From: Tenebrio molitor
Taxonomy: Eukaryota; Arthropoda; Insecta; Coleoptera; Tenebrionidae
Assembly (NCBI RefSeq): GCF_963966145.1
Contig: NC_091047.1
Location: forward strand, 28,582,001 to 28,646,000
Reading direction: 5' to 3'
DNA: 64,000 nucleotides
Every line of letters starts with the position of its first letter. Position 1 is the first letter of the stretch. Shown here in pieces: positions 13,156 to 25,500 of the stretch. Made by a program: the position numbers and the translations under genes. The notes under the pieces were generated by a model that worked only from the letters and a program-made list of their open reading frames with translations, was not told where the DNA came from and ran no database searches.

Positions 13156-16126
13156 TTGACGCCCGTAGGTTTAGATAACAATTTTTTGGACACTCAAAAT
13201 TTGAAAATTTTCTCCTGTGTGAACCCGTGGACCTTTAAAACGCTCGTTTTATTCGCGATTTAAATTGGCCCACTCATGCCAAAAAACTCCCAGTTGGTAA
13301 CACACATTGCCGGCAGCAAAATTGACTGGTAATTTCTGTTATTTGCCGCATTTCTGGATAATTCATCTTTAATTGCAATTTCACTTGCAAAAAATGATAA
13401 TTAAGTATGTTTAGTCTGGATTCAAATTTAGAATTTTACTTTAAATATTAACCATGAAATAAATATGTCACCAACTATCACAAAATTCCCTAAATTACCA
13501 AAATTGATTTTATTTATAAAAAACATGTATTTAATATGCAAATTAGAAAAAATAGCATAAAAAATCCGTTTTATAAAACATAAGAGCACTCGTCATTTAC
13601 AGGCACTCCTGCCTGCGGCAGTCGGGCTGCAAATCTGACTCGTGTCTTAATATAAGTTTTATAAAACTCATGTTTTAATATACTATTATAATTTACCTGT
13701 TCCTACGAGATATCTCAGGTTTCCAAGAACAAGTTTAAATTCTCTTCACAACTTGATTCAATTGGAAATAGAATGGTTCTCTCACACATTAGCACATTAC
13801 GCTTGTAAAATGTGTTTATAAAACAAAAGTTGATAAGATATGTTAAGTCTGTTGAGTATGGGCCCGATGTTATCAGGGCAACAAAATTTTGAAAACCTAG
13901 ACAATTTTTTAACATAATTAGGGTGTCACAAGTCCAATTTTTTTGTTATCGTTGGAGTACATCGATCATTGAATCTTTCGTTATCTCGTTTCGTTATTCT
14001 TTACCTTGACTTTTTGTCGCGTTATTTTCCTTCCTTAAGTACTCTCTCACATAAGTATCTATAGGTATTTTGGGCGAAATCTACAAAAATTCAACTAGCC
14101 ACCCCATCTTGCAGAACAATGTTAACAAAGAAGTCCTGTTTTATCGCCTCCATTTTCGCATACAAACAATTCCAGTAGGGGATCGTTTTTATTCCATCCG
14201 ACAGTAAGTATAATGAAAATTATGAAAAATGAACGTTCCGCTAACAAAATCCCCTTTCAACAAAAGCCTGGATCCCAGCTCTTGAAAATGAGCTCTCTTG
14301 AGGATTTACTATAGAACTCCCGGCGCTGTTCCAGTTTTAATGTGAAAGTATACCGCCGGTTTTGCACATATAAGGCATGCAGGTCTTGCTCTTTTCATAC
14401 GCTAACCTATTGATTTTCTCGAAGACTTATATTCTTTTTTCCTTGCGTGACGCGACAATGGGAAAAATTGTGCTGCTGTCTGTGAAATAAATTTGCAGTC
14501 ATCTTCAAGTAAAGAAAAAATAAATAAAAATTATAGTGAACAACCGATCCTTATTTCTTTGGTAGGTACTTAAGTATTTAGAAGTACTTAAGTAATAAAA
14601 TATATAAGAACAATGTTGTCTAAATCATTTTTTTTATTTTTTATAATTTTGGTTTCATAAAACAAACACTTTTGAGAGTAGGACTAAAACTACAACCCCT
14701 CTGTACCTTGACCTTCGAAGTACATAATAGGTACTTAAAAAACAATTTAATTCCTTGAGAATTATTTAAGAAATGAAATAATAGAACACGCCAACAAGTC
14801 TTGTTAAAAATTAAGTACATATTCATTTTTTAATTTTTTTTTTCGTTAGCTTTACCCTGACTCTTGGCTGACCCGGCAGTTAACTGGCATTCGTGTTGAA
14901 CTTCGTCATTACGGATATTGCTACCAAATAAGTCCAAAAAAATAAATAATTGTGTGAAGCAATGACAACCACCAACCCTAGTCCAACTTGTTATGTCTTA
15001 AAAACAGACAAACAGAATATGTAGGATTGGTAAAAGCTCCTGCTTGTTTTGTTTTTGTGTAAGAAAATGAAAGTAATCTTTTCAGTTGTATGAATGAGTT
15101 ATTCAACTTTAATGTAGGTATCAGTTTGGATGGTTTGAAACAAATCAGTGCCGGAAACATCAAACAACCAAACCTTGCGCAGTTAATTTGGTTCTTGAGG
15201 TTGTGCTATCGGAAAGGATCCCATTATTATTACAGTGACACGTCTGAATTACAGGTGGCGAGATTTTATCCGTAATAGAGAGCAGAGGTGTTCATATCAT
15301 TAGAGAATTTTTCCTGTTTAGAAGAGATTTAAAAAAAGGCAGTTTATTTTGGTTAGATGGTCTTGTCCGGCTTTTTTTGTAAAAATGTGTTTCTTATGTA
15401 GAAAATCCGGAACACAAGGAAAACAGTCTCTATCAAGGAGGTGTCCGCAATGGGAGGATGTCGATAATTCGAGATTTGTTACTTTTCTTTAGAAAGCTCC
15501 GTTAATAAAAATTGAAATACTAAATATTTAAAGCAAGTGTCAAAGTAAAGTTATTGTAAGTCATTGACACTTTCAAGACGTCTGTAGTACATGTACCACA
15601 CCTTTGCATTAAAACTGTAGCGACTGGTGACAGATTGCGCAAGGAAATTTGCTAATTTGAGGAGGTATCTACAACTCATTTGAACTAGAAATAACTTCCG
15701 CATTAGTGCTATTCTTATAATATTAAATTAGATTCGAATATAATGTAAAATTTAACCACCAACAGAACTCGTGAAAATAAGCAAGATCTTGTTTATAATT
15801 TTTTTCCGAAAACGCTGTACAAAAAAGTTAAAATTAAAACAAGTTTAAGCGCTGAAACCCATACCCACCTGTGTGTCTGCACGAAAATGTTAGACACTCG
15901 AGTAAAATATTCGAATAAAAAAGGGAAGCATCAAAAAACTTACTTTACGTCAACACCATATGCGTTAAGGTAGGTTAGTAATCAGTTTACTGACCTGACG
16001 TGACGAAAGAGCTATAATAAGCGCTCAAAATGTCTTTCTTCATTGTCGACGAAGACTTTCAACCCTTGTGCTAAAGAAGTTGTGGTTCATGAATAGTAAC
16101 GACGACTTACCTACCTAAATGACTGG
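13156..16126. other. Intergenic
   Basis: One small foldback at 13572. Nothing else I can support. Confidence 0.5.
13572..13655. repeat. Short foldback with GC-rich centre
   Basis: AACATAAGAGCACTCGTCA faces CTGACTCGTGTCTTAATAT, with CCTGCCTGCGGCAGTCGGGC at the middle. It resembles the other small foldbacks in layout. Confidence 0.5.
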
Positions 16127-16350
16127 TTATAGTTCTTCGATGGTGTTAACCGGAGACGCGTACACCAATTGCTTCATGTGTCCTCACACAAAAACCATAC
16201 GGATTTAAATTCGTTGTTGTTAAATCAATTTGTGACGTCTCAAGAAGTGTGATGGAGTTCTGTCGTGCACCTGAATACCACATATCACGTCGTGCAGCCA
16301 AAGGAACACCATTCAATAGGTTATTCAACACATTTCGAAAGAAGTATAAA
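16127..16350 (-). pseudogene. Mariner-related transposase relic, catalytic-domain piece
   Basis: On the minus strand FRNVLNNLLNGVPLAARRDM runs into WYSGARQNS. This corresponds to the L-EDVPLA-RR-MWFQHDGAP stretch of mariner-related DDE transposases. After a frameshift near 16185 the next frame reads GHMKQLVYASPVNTIEEL and a stop, matching the WGHLK-LVYATPVNTIEEL end of the same domain. The segment between the two is heavily decayed and the DDE residues cannot all be seen. The match to the family is by recognition, not search. Confidence 0.55.
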
Positions 16351-17215
16351 TACCTATATACCTACCTTGTTATTTACCTACTTTATTATTCTTCTCCATT
16401 CGTTAATTGAAAATTACCTATTCTTCAAAACCACATTCATGTGCTCATAGACGTGGAAACACCTAAAGATAGAGTGAGTCTCAAAGTTGGCTCTTCTTCT
16501 TCATTAACTTGCAGAATTTCAGTTTTCAGAGAAGATTGATGATGATGACAGTAACTGAGAAGTAATGAAATCATAAACAATCCATTCTTTTTGCACGAAA
16601 AAAGTGTAAAGTTTTTATCCCACAAAAACACTTTAAGCTTATCGGGCGTTTTAATTGACGATTAGGTATTCTGTCTGCAGTGTCAAATCCAAGAGTTGGA
16701 AATTAAAAAAAAATTGTCCTGTCCAGAAAAATAATAAATAAATACGTGGATTGTTATAATACTCGTACATTGTATAAAGGAATTGCTTTTAGAGAACGCT
16801 TTTTATTCAGTAAATGAATTTGTAAAACTCTTGTCTTTGGTCTTTTCATGTGTAAATACCATTGCAAATTTAAGCATCAAGGAACTAGTTTTTTTAGGTT
16901 TTATTTATATTTTGGTTGAATAAAACAGCCTCTTTGCGATTTCACAGCAGACAACTCGTCACCCACGGTTTTATGCCTTGCAAAAACGCAAAAGAACCGT
17001 AAGCTCCGACGTAACACCGAGCCATAAATCAAAGAGACGAGTTCTGTAAACTTAGTAGTACTTTGATCCTTTTGACCAGCGAGTTATTACATGAGGCGCG
17101 AACTCACCGGCTTAGAACCCGAAACCGCAAACCCTTCTCCATTTCAAGAATAATTTTATTTGTTTTCCCACCAGTGCGAGTCACGCCAGGGCAGAAAAAG
17201 TGAATTTTCTTGCAG

Positions 17216-17296
17216 GCAGTCGATAACCCCTCGGAGGCGCCAGACGGGCTCAAATTGGATTATTCCTCGTTCCACACAACGAATGTGCTAGCGTGA
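17216..17296 (+). CDS. Candidate terminal coding exon, product unknown
   Basis: After a good acceptor (GAATTTTCTTGCAG) the plus strand reads 26 residues beginning AVDNPSEAPDGLKLDY and ending TTNVLA, then TGA at 17294-17296. Codons are rich in G/C third positions, unlike the flanks, and the context would be the 3' end of a gene convergent with beta-tubulin. An AATAAA at 17679-17684 could serve as poly(A) signal. A second frame of the same stretch is also open, and no upstream exon was identified with confidence. I do not recognise the peptide. Confidence 0.3.
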   Translation, partial: AVDNPSEAPDGLKLDYSSFHTTNVLA

Positions 17297-18267
17297 TTCA
17301 CATCAAGCACCAAAAACCAAATAGTAACAATACGACCATTTTAACTTGTGTTTTTGCACCTTTCGGTAAAAGTTTTGTTTAAAGACCCAATCCACTCCCA
17401 TTTTTAAAATGTTCGGAGATGACTTAAAAATATACTTTAAATATAGAGAGTCGAGATCTAGTCAAAGCTGAGGTCAGTGGCCGTGAGAATGCAACGATTT
17501 TCCATAAAATGGTGTCAGTTTTTACTCACTTCCCATTCAAACACTTTCCCATCAATGTACGGTCTTCAGTAGCAGAAATACCACTCACATGTACATTCTT
17601 GAGAGCTGTTAGGTGATGGATAATTTAATTCCGTTCCACAACAGTTAGGTTTTGCACGATGTAATCTGTAATCTCTCTAATAAAAGATCCATTAATCTTG
17701 CTATGACGTCTTTCCTTTAATTTTGTTATCGGTCATCTGGAATACATTATCCTTGAATCTGATTAAGCACCCTAAAAATACGACCCTTAAAAGTCGCCAG
17801 ACGGGTGGTTCTCTGTGCAGAGTTGTTCCCGGTCAAGAACGCGCCAATCAATACATTCAGTCTGGTTGGGATGAGTCAGACTTTACAAAACGTCGATAAT
17901 TAAATTGCAGGTTAGGATACAGAGGGGGCTGGCACTGTTGTAGATTCTCTGCTCTGGGGTTCAAAAAGTATTTCATTGCCAGCATTCGGTTTTAATTATT
18001 CATTTAGTTTTTTATCGGACTGAGAATTAGGGAAAGGGGCGGCTAGGTGAATAAAATTCCTGAGTGTGTAAGTAATGGCAGCGAACGTTTTAATGCCTAT
18101 TTCTTTCAAACAAAAAGATGTAAAAACATGTTAAGAACAACGGAGCAAGCAACAAAAAGTCAGTCTTGAATAAGTTAATTTTCTGTATTCGATTATAAAC
18201 GGGAATGTACAAAAAAGGTAATACAGGGACAATTTAAAAAAAGAACTGTTGAAAGCGCATGTTTTGT
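17297..18267. other. Region downstream of beta-tubulin
   Basis: It contains the 3' flank of beta-tubulin and possibly the 3' UTR of a convergent gene ending at 17296. No repeats were recognised. Confidence 0.5.
17679..17684 (+). terminator. AATAAA, possible poly(A) signal
   Basis: A canonical hexamer on the plus strand, 380 bp after the candidate terminal exon at 17216-17296. It is meaningful only if that exon is real. Confidence 0.2.
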
Positions 18268-19554
18268 TTAGTTTTCGTCGACTTCGGCTTCCTGTTCCTC
18301 ATCGAATTCGGCATCTTCGTCGGCAGTGGCTTCTTGGTACTGTTGGTACTCGGAGACCAGATCGTTCATGTTGGACTCGGCCTCGGTGAATTCCATCTCG
18401 TCCATGCCTTCTCCGGTGTACCAATGCAAGAAAGCCTTGCGACGGAACATGGCAGTGAACTGCTCGGAGATGCGTTTGAACAGCTCCTGGATGGCGGTGG
18501 AGTTGCCGATGAAGGTGGCCGACATCTTGAGTCCTCTGGGGGGGATGTCGCAAACGGCAGTCTTGACATTGTTGGGGATCCATTCAACGAAATAGCTGCT
18601 GTTCTTGTTCTGGATGTTGAGCATTTGCTCGTCGACCTCCTTCATCGACATCCTACCTCTGAAGACGGCGGCGACCGTGAGGTAACGTCCGTGTCTGGGG
18701 TCGCAAGCGGCCATCATGTTCTTGGCGTCGAACATCTGCTGGGTCAGCTCGGGAACGGTCAACGCTCTGTATTGCTGGCTTCCGCGGGAGGTCAATGGGG
18801 CGAAACCTGGCATGAAGAAGTGCAAACGCGGGAAGGGTACCATGTTGACGGCCAGCTTGCGGAGATCCGCATTCAATTGACCAGGGAATCTGAGACAAGT
18901 TGTTACTCCGGACATGGTGAGCGATACCAAGTGGTTCAAGTCGCCGTAGGTAGGGGTGGTGAGCTTCAACGTCCTGAAGCAGATATCGTAGAGAGCTTCA
19001 TTATCGATGCAGTAGGTCTCGTCTGTGTTTTCTACAAGTTGGTGGACCGAGAGGGTGGCGTTGTAGGGCTCCACTACGGTGTCTGAGACTTTCGGCGAGG
19101 GGACTACTGAGTATGTGTTCATTATCCTGTCGGGGTACTCCTCTCTGATCTTGGAGATCAGGAGGGTGCCCATCCCGGAGCCGGTGCCGCCCCCAAGGGA
19201 GTGTGTCAGTTGGAATCCTTGCAGACAGTCACAAGACTCTGCCTCTTTGCGCACCACGTCCAACACTGAATCGACTAGTTCGGCACCTTCCGTGTAATGT
19301 CCTTTGGCCCAGTTGTTACCGGCTCCGGACTGGCCGAAGACGAAGTTGTCGGGGCGGAAGATCTGACCGAAGGGTCCGGAGCGGACAGAGTCCATAGTGC
19401 CGGGCTCCAGGTCGACGAGGATGGCGCGGGGTACGTATTTGCCGCCGGAGGCTTCATTGTAGTACACGTTGATCCTCTCCAACTGGAGGTCGGAATCGCC
19501 GTGGTAGGCTCCGGTGGGGTCGATGCCATGCTCGTCTGAGATGATTTCCCAGAA
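18268..19554 (-). CDS. betaTub56D: Beta-tubulin, exon 2 (residues 20-447 and stop)
   Basis: This exon encodes nearly all of beta-tubulin, the GTP-hydrolysing subunit of the alpha/beta dimer that forms cytoplasmic and spindle microtubules. It opens with FWEIISDEHG directly after a TTTCAG acceptor (exon starts at 19554) and ends with TAA at 18268-18270. The tubulin signature GGGTGSGMG lies near residues 140-148. The acidic tail ends EEQEAEVDEN, where many motor and modifying proteins bind. Joined to exon 1 the protein is 447 aa, the normal family length, with no breaks. The tail lacks the EGEF-type axoneme motif of testis isotypes, and the sequence looks closest to the ubiquitous insect beta-1 isotype; orthology to fly betaTub56D is inferred from memory of that protein. 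Codons here are much more GC-ending than the surrounding DNA, as expected for a highly expressed gene. No canonical AATAAA was seen in the 250 bases beyond the stop. Confidence 0.97.
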   Translation of the reverse strand, partial: FWEIISDEHGIDPTGAYHGDSDLQLERINVYYNEASGGKYVPRAILVDLEPGTMDSVRSGPFGQIFRPDNFVFGQSGAGNNWAKGHYTEGAELVDSVLDVVRKEAESCDCLQGFQLTHSLGGGTGSGMGTLLISKIREEYPDRIMNTYSVVPSPKVSDTVVEPYNATLSVHQLVENTDETYCIDNEALYDICFRTLKLTTPTYGDLNHLVSLTMSGVTTCLRFPGQLNADLRKLAVNMVPFPRLHFFMPGFAPLTSRGSQQYRALTVPELTQQMFDAKNMMAACDPRHGRYLTVAAVFRGRMSMKEVDEQMLNIQNKNSSYFVEWIPNNVKTAVCDIPPRGLKMSATFIGNSTAIQELFKRISEQFTAMFRRKAFLHWYTGEGMDEMEFTEAESNMNDLVSEYQQYQEATADEDAEFDEEQEAEVDEN

Positions 19555-22409
19555 CTGAAACAAAATGGTCGAGTTAGAATTGTTACAAAGTAATATGGCG
19601 TTTGTGTGCACGTAATATAGTCTGCATTAAACCTCGAGGGCAATGTGCTAATTGAAGGGGTGGGACTGCGGCCAACCCAACAGGCGCCATTTTCCCCAAA
19701 GCAATAAATCTAATGAACGACTTATGTATTCCTAGTCCAAGAACTTTACTTCAGGCACAAAATATTTGCCTAAATTTCGAAACTTAAAGCACAAAAATAC
19801 CATTATTGCACCAACAGCAATTATTTTTGGCAGGGTATCATTTGGTAATCGCATATGAAGTGTTATACATATGTAATTTCAGTAATTTATATTTAAAAAA
19901 AAATCATCTATTTGAAGGACCTGAACAATCTTTTTCTTTTAAATGTTCTTTTGTATACTTTCAGTTAAAATTCACTTCTTATTGAATAATAAACAATACG
20001 AGAAACATGCAAGAACATTTTAAGTTTTATAGAATTAAAATAATAAATACATTAACACGATACCTACGGCCGGTCCTGTTCATTTGTAATTTGCAATTAC
20101 CATGCTCAAGGTTAGATCAATATGAGTCAGTACTCGGGAATGAATAATTCATAAAATTACTACAATTGCATTTTAATTCATGCCGAATACAAAGTTCTTG
20201 TGTTCCACTTTAGTAAAAATATAAAAAAAAACCTAACATTTTTATTGTACAAGCTTAAACACATGGTTTGTGAAAATGTTTACTCAAAGAATGTAGTAAT
20301 TGTAAGAAATGACATCATGACTCATGATTTTTAGGAGACAGTAATTTTCTCCACTAAAAACGAAAACTTTTTTGCTTTTCTTGATGTCAAAGTCATTAAT
20401 TTTAACAAAATGCACAGCCGAATAAATAATGCTGAAAAATAGTCACGGTCAATCATAACTTTTAATGTTCTTGCTCACATCGTGTAACTAATGTTTTGAT
20501 ACAAGTGCTTAATTGCATCAGGACTTATTGCATTAAAGAGATTTGCCTCAATTTTCTTGTTAAAATTCACCCAATCTCCAACTGAATTGTGTTTAATAAT
20601 AGCATCTGACAACTGACATTTGACTAAGTGTCGGAACAGAGCTTCAGACACCGGATCAATTCAGAACAGGATTGAGGAAATTATAAATACATAATTTCAA
20701 TCCAAAAACAGCTTGTCTTATCATATCACATTTTGTCAATATTTAATTTAATGCAATATTTTCAAGGGTGTGGTATTCGTAAAATATCAAATTAAACTAA
20801 CGCAATCGGCGATACATATTTGCAGTTCATTGATAATTCTGGGGCACCATTTAATAAATAGCTTATGGTGTCTACGTAAAAATGCGATTGTTTGCAGTGT
20901 CAAGAAATCATGCAAGGTAAAAATGGCCCTGAACAGAGCATCTGCAACGAGAACTGCATAGGAACACAAAAAAAGTGCGAGATTACAACAATGCCGTAGG
21001 GCGTGTCCATGTGACGTCATATTTGCCGAGAAGCAAAGCTCTCATCTGGCGTAAGATTAGTTTCTGGAAGGTGAACCGATCATTGTTCAAGAATTTGTTT
21101 ACTTGTTATGTTCCAAATTAGATTAAAAAAATACTTGAGTATGAGTAGTAATTTCAAAAATTTGCCGTCAATCAATGGAAACAGAGCAATAGAATCAACA
21201 GAACTTTTTCATCAAGATATGTATGTACGTATTTTGTTACATCATGATTATATACGCCCTTCGTCCAGTGAGCCGCATGACTTTATAAACTGAACAGGTA
21301 TCCGTACAAGGCCAAAAAACCACCAATCTGTGTCTCGTTATGTTAATCGGCGATTTACGAGTAGGATCATTGCTATATTTAGAAATTTAACTGCACAGAA
21401 ATTACGTAACCGTTTTAATAAAACACATCCCACTAGTCCAAATAGATTGGCAGGACTGGATCAAGGAAAAAAAATACACAGGTGTGTCAAAAATCTCAGT
21501 CGAACGTCCGAATTATCTCCTAATCCCACCCACACACCCATGGGAAACGTGAATAATAATAAAAAAAATCTGCCAAACAAGTCGAAATTCTAGAACAGGT
21601 GCCAACCAGAACCTCCTTTCACCACATCCCGCACCTACTTTTACCCAATGATCTATGATGCAAATTTTCTAAGACAGCACACTCGAACAGTGCATTTTAA
21701 TTGGCGCAAAAAGCGAAGGCCGATGAACTTGACGCTTGGGTTGGCACCCGCCCGGTTAAAAATAATTGCCATGTAAAATCGTCAATTGGAAATAATGACG
21801 ATTCGACCGATTTGCATAAAACCGAACGGTCCAAAAATCTCGAATTTTCTCTCGAGGGTACCGCGGTGGAAGCCGACCGCGTCTTTTAACGGTTTCCCGT
21901 ACTAACATGGCTGAAAAAGTCGCTCCGAATTCGAATTTCCTCATTTAAACCGATGTCGTAACGGTCGCCGAGAAGGAGACAAAACTCGAAAACAAGTTAA
22001 AACGCTTTTGCACAAATGATGTTCACGAGTTTCCAGTCCGGTGGTCTTTTGGCGGTTTTGATCACGATGGTAAAGTTGAATAGCAACAGCTGCAACGAAC
22101 GTGATCCGATAAAATTCCGATGTAGCCGTTGAAGTTCAAACCAGAAGTCCGTTACAGTTGGGAGACGCTATCTTACCCGGCTCGACCGACGTTTTCAGGT
22201 CGATCAATAAAAGCCGGCCGGTATTGAACGCTTTGCAAGCGGTGAAATTACACGATTTACGCTTCAAAAATCATCATTTTATCGAAATAAAGTTGTTAGA
22301 GGCGCCACAAAATCGACAGTGCATTCGAGCGGGCGGGTTTGACAACAAAATGGCTGATCCAACAAACGAACATCGAAAACTCGTGTAAAATTAATGCAAG
22401 TGTACTTAC
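19555..22409 (-). other. Beta-tubulin intron 1 (2.86 kb)
   Basis: The intron has a GTAAG donor and a TTTCAG acceptor. The part nearest the acceptor (19.6-21.6 kb) is plain AT-rich DNA. The 0.7 kb next to exon 1 (about 21690-22400) is clearly richer in G and C, with clusters of CpG and GCCGACCG/CCGGCCGG-like words. It contains an open frame at 22158-22388 that I treat as chance. In flies the first intron of the orthologous gene carries enhancers, so this block is a reasonable regulatory candidate; no motif here proves it. Confidence 0.75.
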
Positions 22410-22466
22410 TTTGGCTCCAATCTGGTTACCGCATTGGCCGGCTTGGATATGAACGATTTCCCTCAT
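22410..22466 (-). CDS. betaTub56D: Beta-tubulin, exon 1 (residues 1-19)
   Basis: This first coding exon reads MREIVHIQAGQCGNQIGAK and ends in AAA followed by a GTAAG donor (22405-22409). The 57 nt leave a phase-0 junction to exon 2 at 19554. An intron after codon 19 is the familiar position in insect beta-tubulin genes. The MREI N-terminus is the nascent-peptide element that mediates tubulin mRNA autoregulation in animals (family knowledge). QAGQCGNQIG is the first nucleotide-binding loop. The start is supported by an AAAATG context and by the universal MREI start of the family. Confidence 0.97.
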
Positions 22467-22581
22467 TTTCTTTTATAAAAATTATCAAACTAACAAGTAT
22501 AGAAAACACGAACGCTCTTCACGTTGCTGCTACTCGACGAATTCTGAAGTGAAATGGCCGCCGACGAGGAAGATATATATA
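22467..22581 (-). promoter_or_regulatory. Beta-tubulin core promoter and 5' UTR
   Basis: Reading the minus strand, a TATATATAT run (22573-22581) is followed about 30-35 bases downstream by a TTCAGAA initiator-like site (about 22544-22549). The start site would be near 22546, giving a 5' UTR of about 80 nt before the ATG at 22466. The arrangement is a normal TATA plus Inr core promoter. The start site is inferred from spacing. Confidence 0.6.
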
Positions 22582-22599
22582 GCGACCCCCACTGCGCAC

Positions 22600-25500
22600 C
22601 GTATACAACAATCCGTAACCGTTCTTCAGGTTTTGAATTATTGGGGTATTGGGCGTTGTTCGTTAATTCTCCCTTTTGGGTCTAGACTGGAAGTTTCATT
22701 GACAAATTCAGGTACATAATATCGATTATTATTACATGAAGTCAAGTGTTAAGAATGGTACGAACAAGATAAGCAGATAATAACGGGACTAGTTCATTAC
22801 ATTTTAAATAATTGTTGGCAAGTTTAAGAAAATTAGGGAGGGGGAACTGTTGATCATCGTATTTTGTTTACCGATTTTTACAAATTTTCTAATTAAAATA
22901 GATCCAGTCAGTGTGGGTGAAATGGAAAGATCTAGACAAGACTATAACTAAAAATAAATAAAGTACTTACGTTGTAAAAATGCATTGATGCTGATATTAG
23001 CATATCATGCTGGGATGAGAGATTTTCTTATCGTTTAATGCCACATAATCCTTGTTTGTTGTAAGTCGTAACGTTTCATAATTATTAATTATGAACATCT
23101 AATGCAAGGTATTCCTGGTAGAGGTAGGTCGGAATATGGGACAAGTGAGATAAGCAGTGTAAAACCATAAATGGAGTGGGTCAGTTTGTAGAAGTGTGAA
23201 AAGAAATTAAATTTTGTTGAACCATTGAACAGATTCTTAACTTAAAATGTTAACTTGTTTTTTGATATTTCATAGATTAATTATAATTATCAGTTTAAGT
23301 TAATAACACTCAATATCAAATAGTATCATTAATGATACAATTTTTGTATTTATAAATATTATGTATTGCAGCATAAAAAGTTCCTTGTTTTTTTGTAAGA
23401 TTTTAAACAAATTTTTACGTTCATAATTTATCTCATAATCTCTTGTGCTAGTAATGACAACTTGACCGATATTTCATGTTTTTTAATGGGTAGTCTTAGA
23501 GAGTACGTTACTATTGTTTCCCTCATTTCTAAATTCCAGAGTTAAAAAAATACCTATACATATTTTCAGGTTATCAAAGTTTTAGAAAATTTAGTATTAT
23601 AACACTACCAAGAACCGAAATGGAGACAAAATACTTTTTTATAAACCTGAATTAAATACTAAACAAAGTTTATTAAAATAATTTTTGTAGATACATAGGT
23701 ATTTTGTATTGTCTGCCATATGGCCTCTACTGGATTTGTAAATTTGACCTTGGAGAGATCCCACTTGTTAATTAAGGCAGCAAACGGATCTTTTTCGAGA
23801 CTAATTTTTGTCATTACATTATCCAGAAGCCCCTTGTTTGTAGGCAACCAATTTATCACATCTTTTTTTTAAATAATATAAGTACACTACCCATTGTAGT
23901 TACCAAATTTATACTGCACACTACGATGTTAGAAACATTTGTAATAACCCTGTATAAATTAACACATTTTAACGATAAGAAAAAAAATTATAACCTCTTA
24001 GGACAACAACTCTGCTTTATCAAAAAATGGCATCAATTTAATTATTAAATGAAATATGGTTATCAAATTTAACGAAAATCACTTGTTAAGATTTATTCAG
24101 GAGTGCTATGTTTTTCTTAGGTAGCGTTAGTTACATAGAAGTATTAAGATACTTATAATAAATTGATTAGCTTTTTTTTCAAGTGAAATAAATAATGTCG
24201 GAACATATACATACCTACATGTTGTAAAATATAATAACTCTAAATACATAAAGAAATGAGGTCATCTCATAGAAAACATGTAGCATAAATTATTTTAATT
24301 TACTTTTTATTTTTACATCCCATGTTCAGGTCCTGTTGCTAACAGAAAAATAAAAATAATTCTTTATTTATATTTATCTAAAATAATACATTCAGCATTT
24401 TTGACGTGAAGGTCATTTGTTATTTACTAATTTCTAATTTGCAAGTGATGGTTTTACTAAATTCTCTAAATTACAGTCCCTAGGAGCTTATCTTGTCATC
24501 GACTTGAAGTGAAGAAAAATTGAAGCACTTCTCATACTATGTACCCATTCTGGTGGGACATCCGGTATGTCATCCTGAAAGACTCGTTATAAAATTCTCG
24601 CCATGAATAATTTTGTCAATATTTAATTGGTATTATTGTTATTCTTCCATCCACCACACAATCACACGAATATGGTATTCTTGACGTTTCCAATAGCTTT
24701 CGTCACCAGTTTGCGTAGGTATACATCTTCCTTCTTCCATTTATGGAAGCACACGCTGGTTTATATAAGAGCCTTGCCCCCAATATTTCCCATTTTTCTT
24801 TACAACAATAATAATCTCTAGGTATCCATTCAGGCGTAAATTATATGTAACAAATTTAACTAACGAAGCAAAAAATGTGTTGGTTATTCTAATTAAAACA
24901 TTGAGGAATGACTCATTACATTTTCGATCAATACACCGATCAATAATCAGATTCTGTGATTAATCGGTTGGTGGTAATTAATTGACTATTAACCTTTCAT
25001 TGTGATTTTTTCACACTTGATCATATTATTGAAGTGAAACTTTTTTTTTATTAGTAACAGGAGTTATTCTTATTATCATGAATTAGAACATGATCAAATT
25101 CCCATTTGAATAAAATATTCTATATTCCAAGTTTGTGGTTCTTGGAGAGGTGCGATTCAAAACGTTCCAACTGAGTTTTTTATTGTTATTACTTCTACAT
25201 ACTTGAAAGAAAAAGTGTTTGTTCCGACGCTTTTCTCGAAATTACATAAAGGTTTATTAATTTATTGGGGGGTATAAACATATTCACACTGATTGATATG
25301 TCGATAAAAGGATTTAATGTATTATTTAAACGTAAGTGGAATTTGGTTTCTTCAGAAATGACAATTGGTACCGTAATGTGTAAACGTAAATGTCAAAATA
25401 AATGTCAGTCTTGGCGGTATTAGAGCTGATTTAAATATTTTAACAGCAGGACGAGTGACTCAAATGTCTTATAATTTTCGTTATATTGCCCTCAAGACCT

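Noticed and set aside
18259..19086. 275-codon plus-strand frame opposite beta-tubulin
   Set aside because: It is the antisense shadow of the conserved tubulin frame.
22158..22388. 76-codon frame in beta-tubulin intron 1
   Set aside because: It sits in an intron, next to the promoter, with no motif or splice context.
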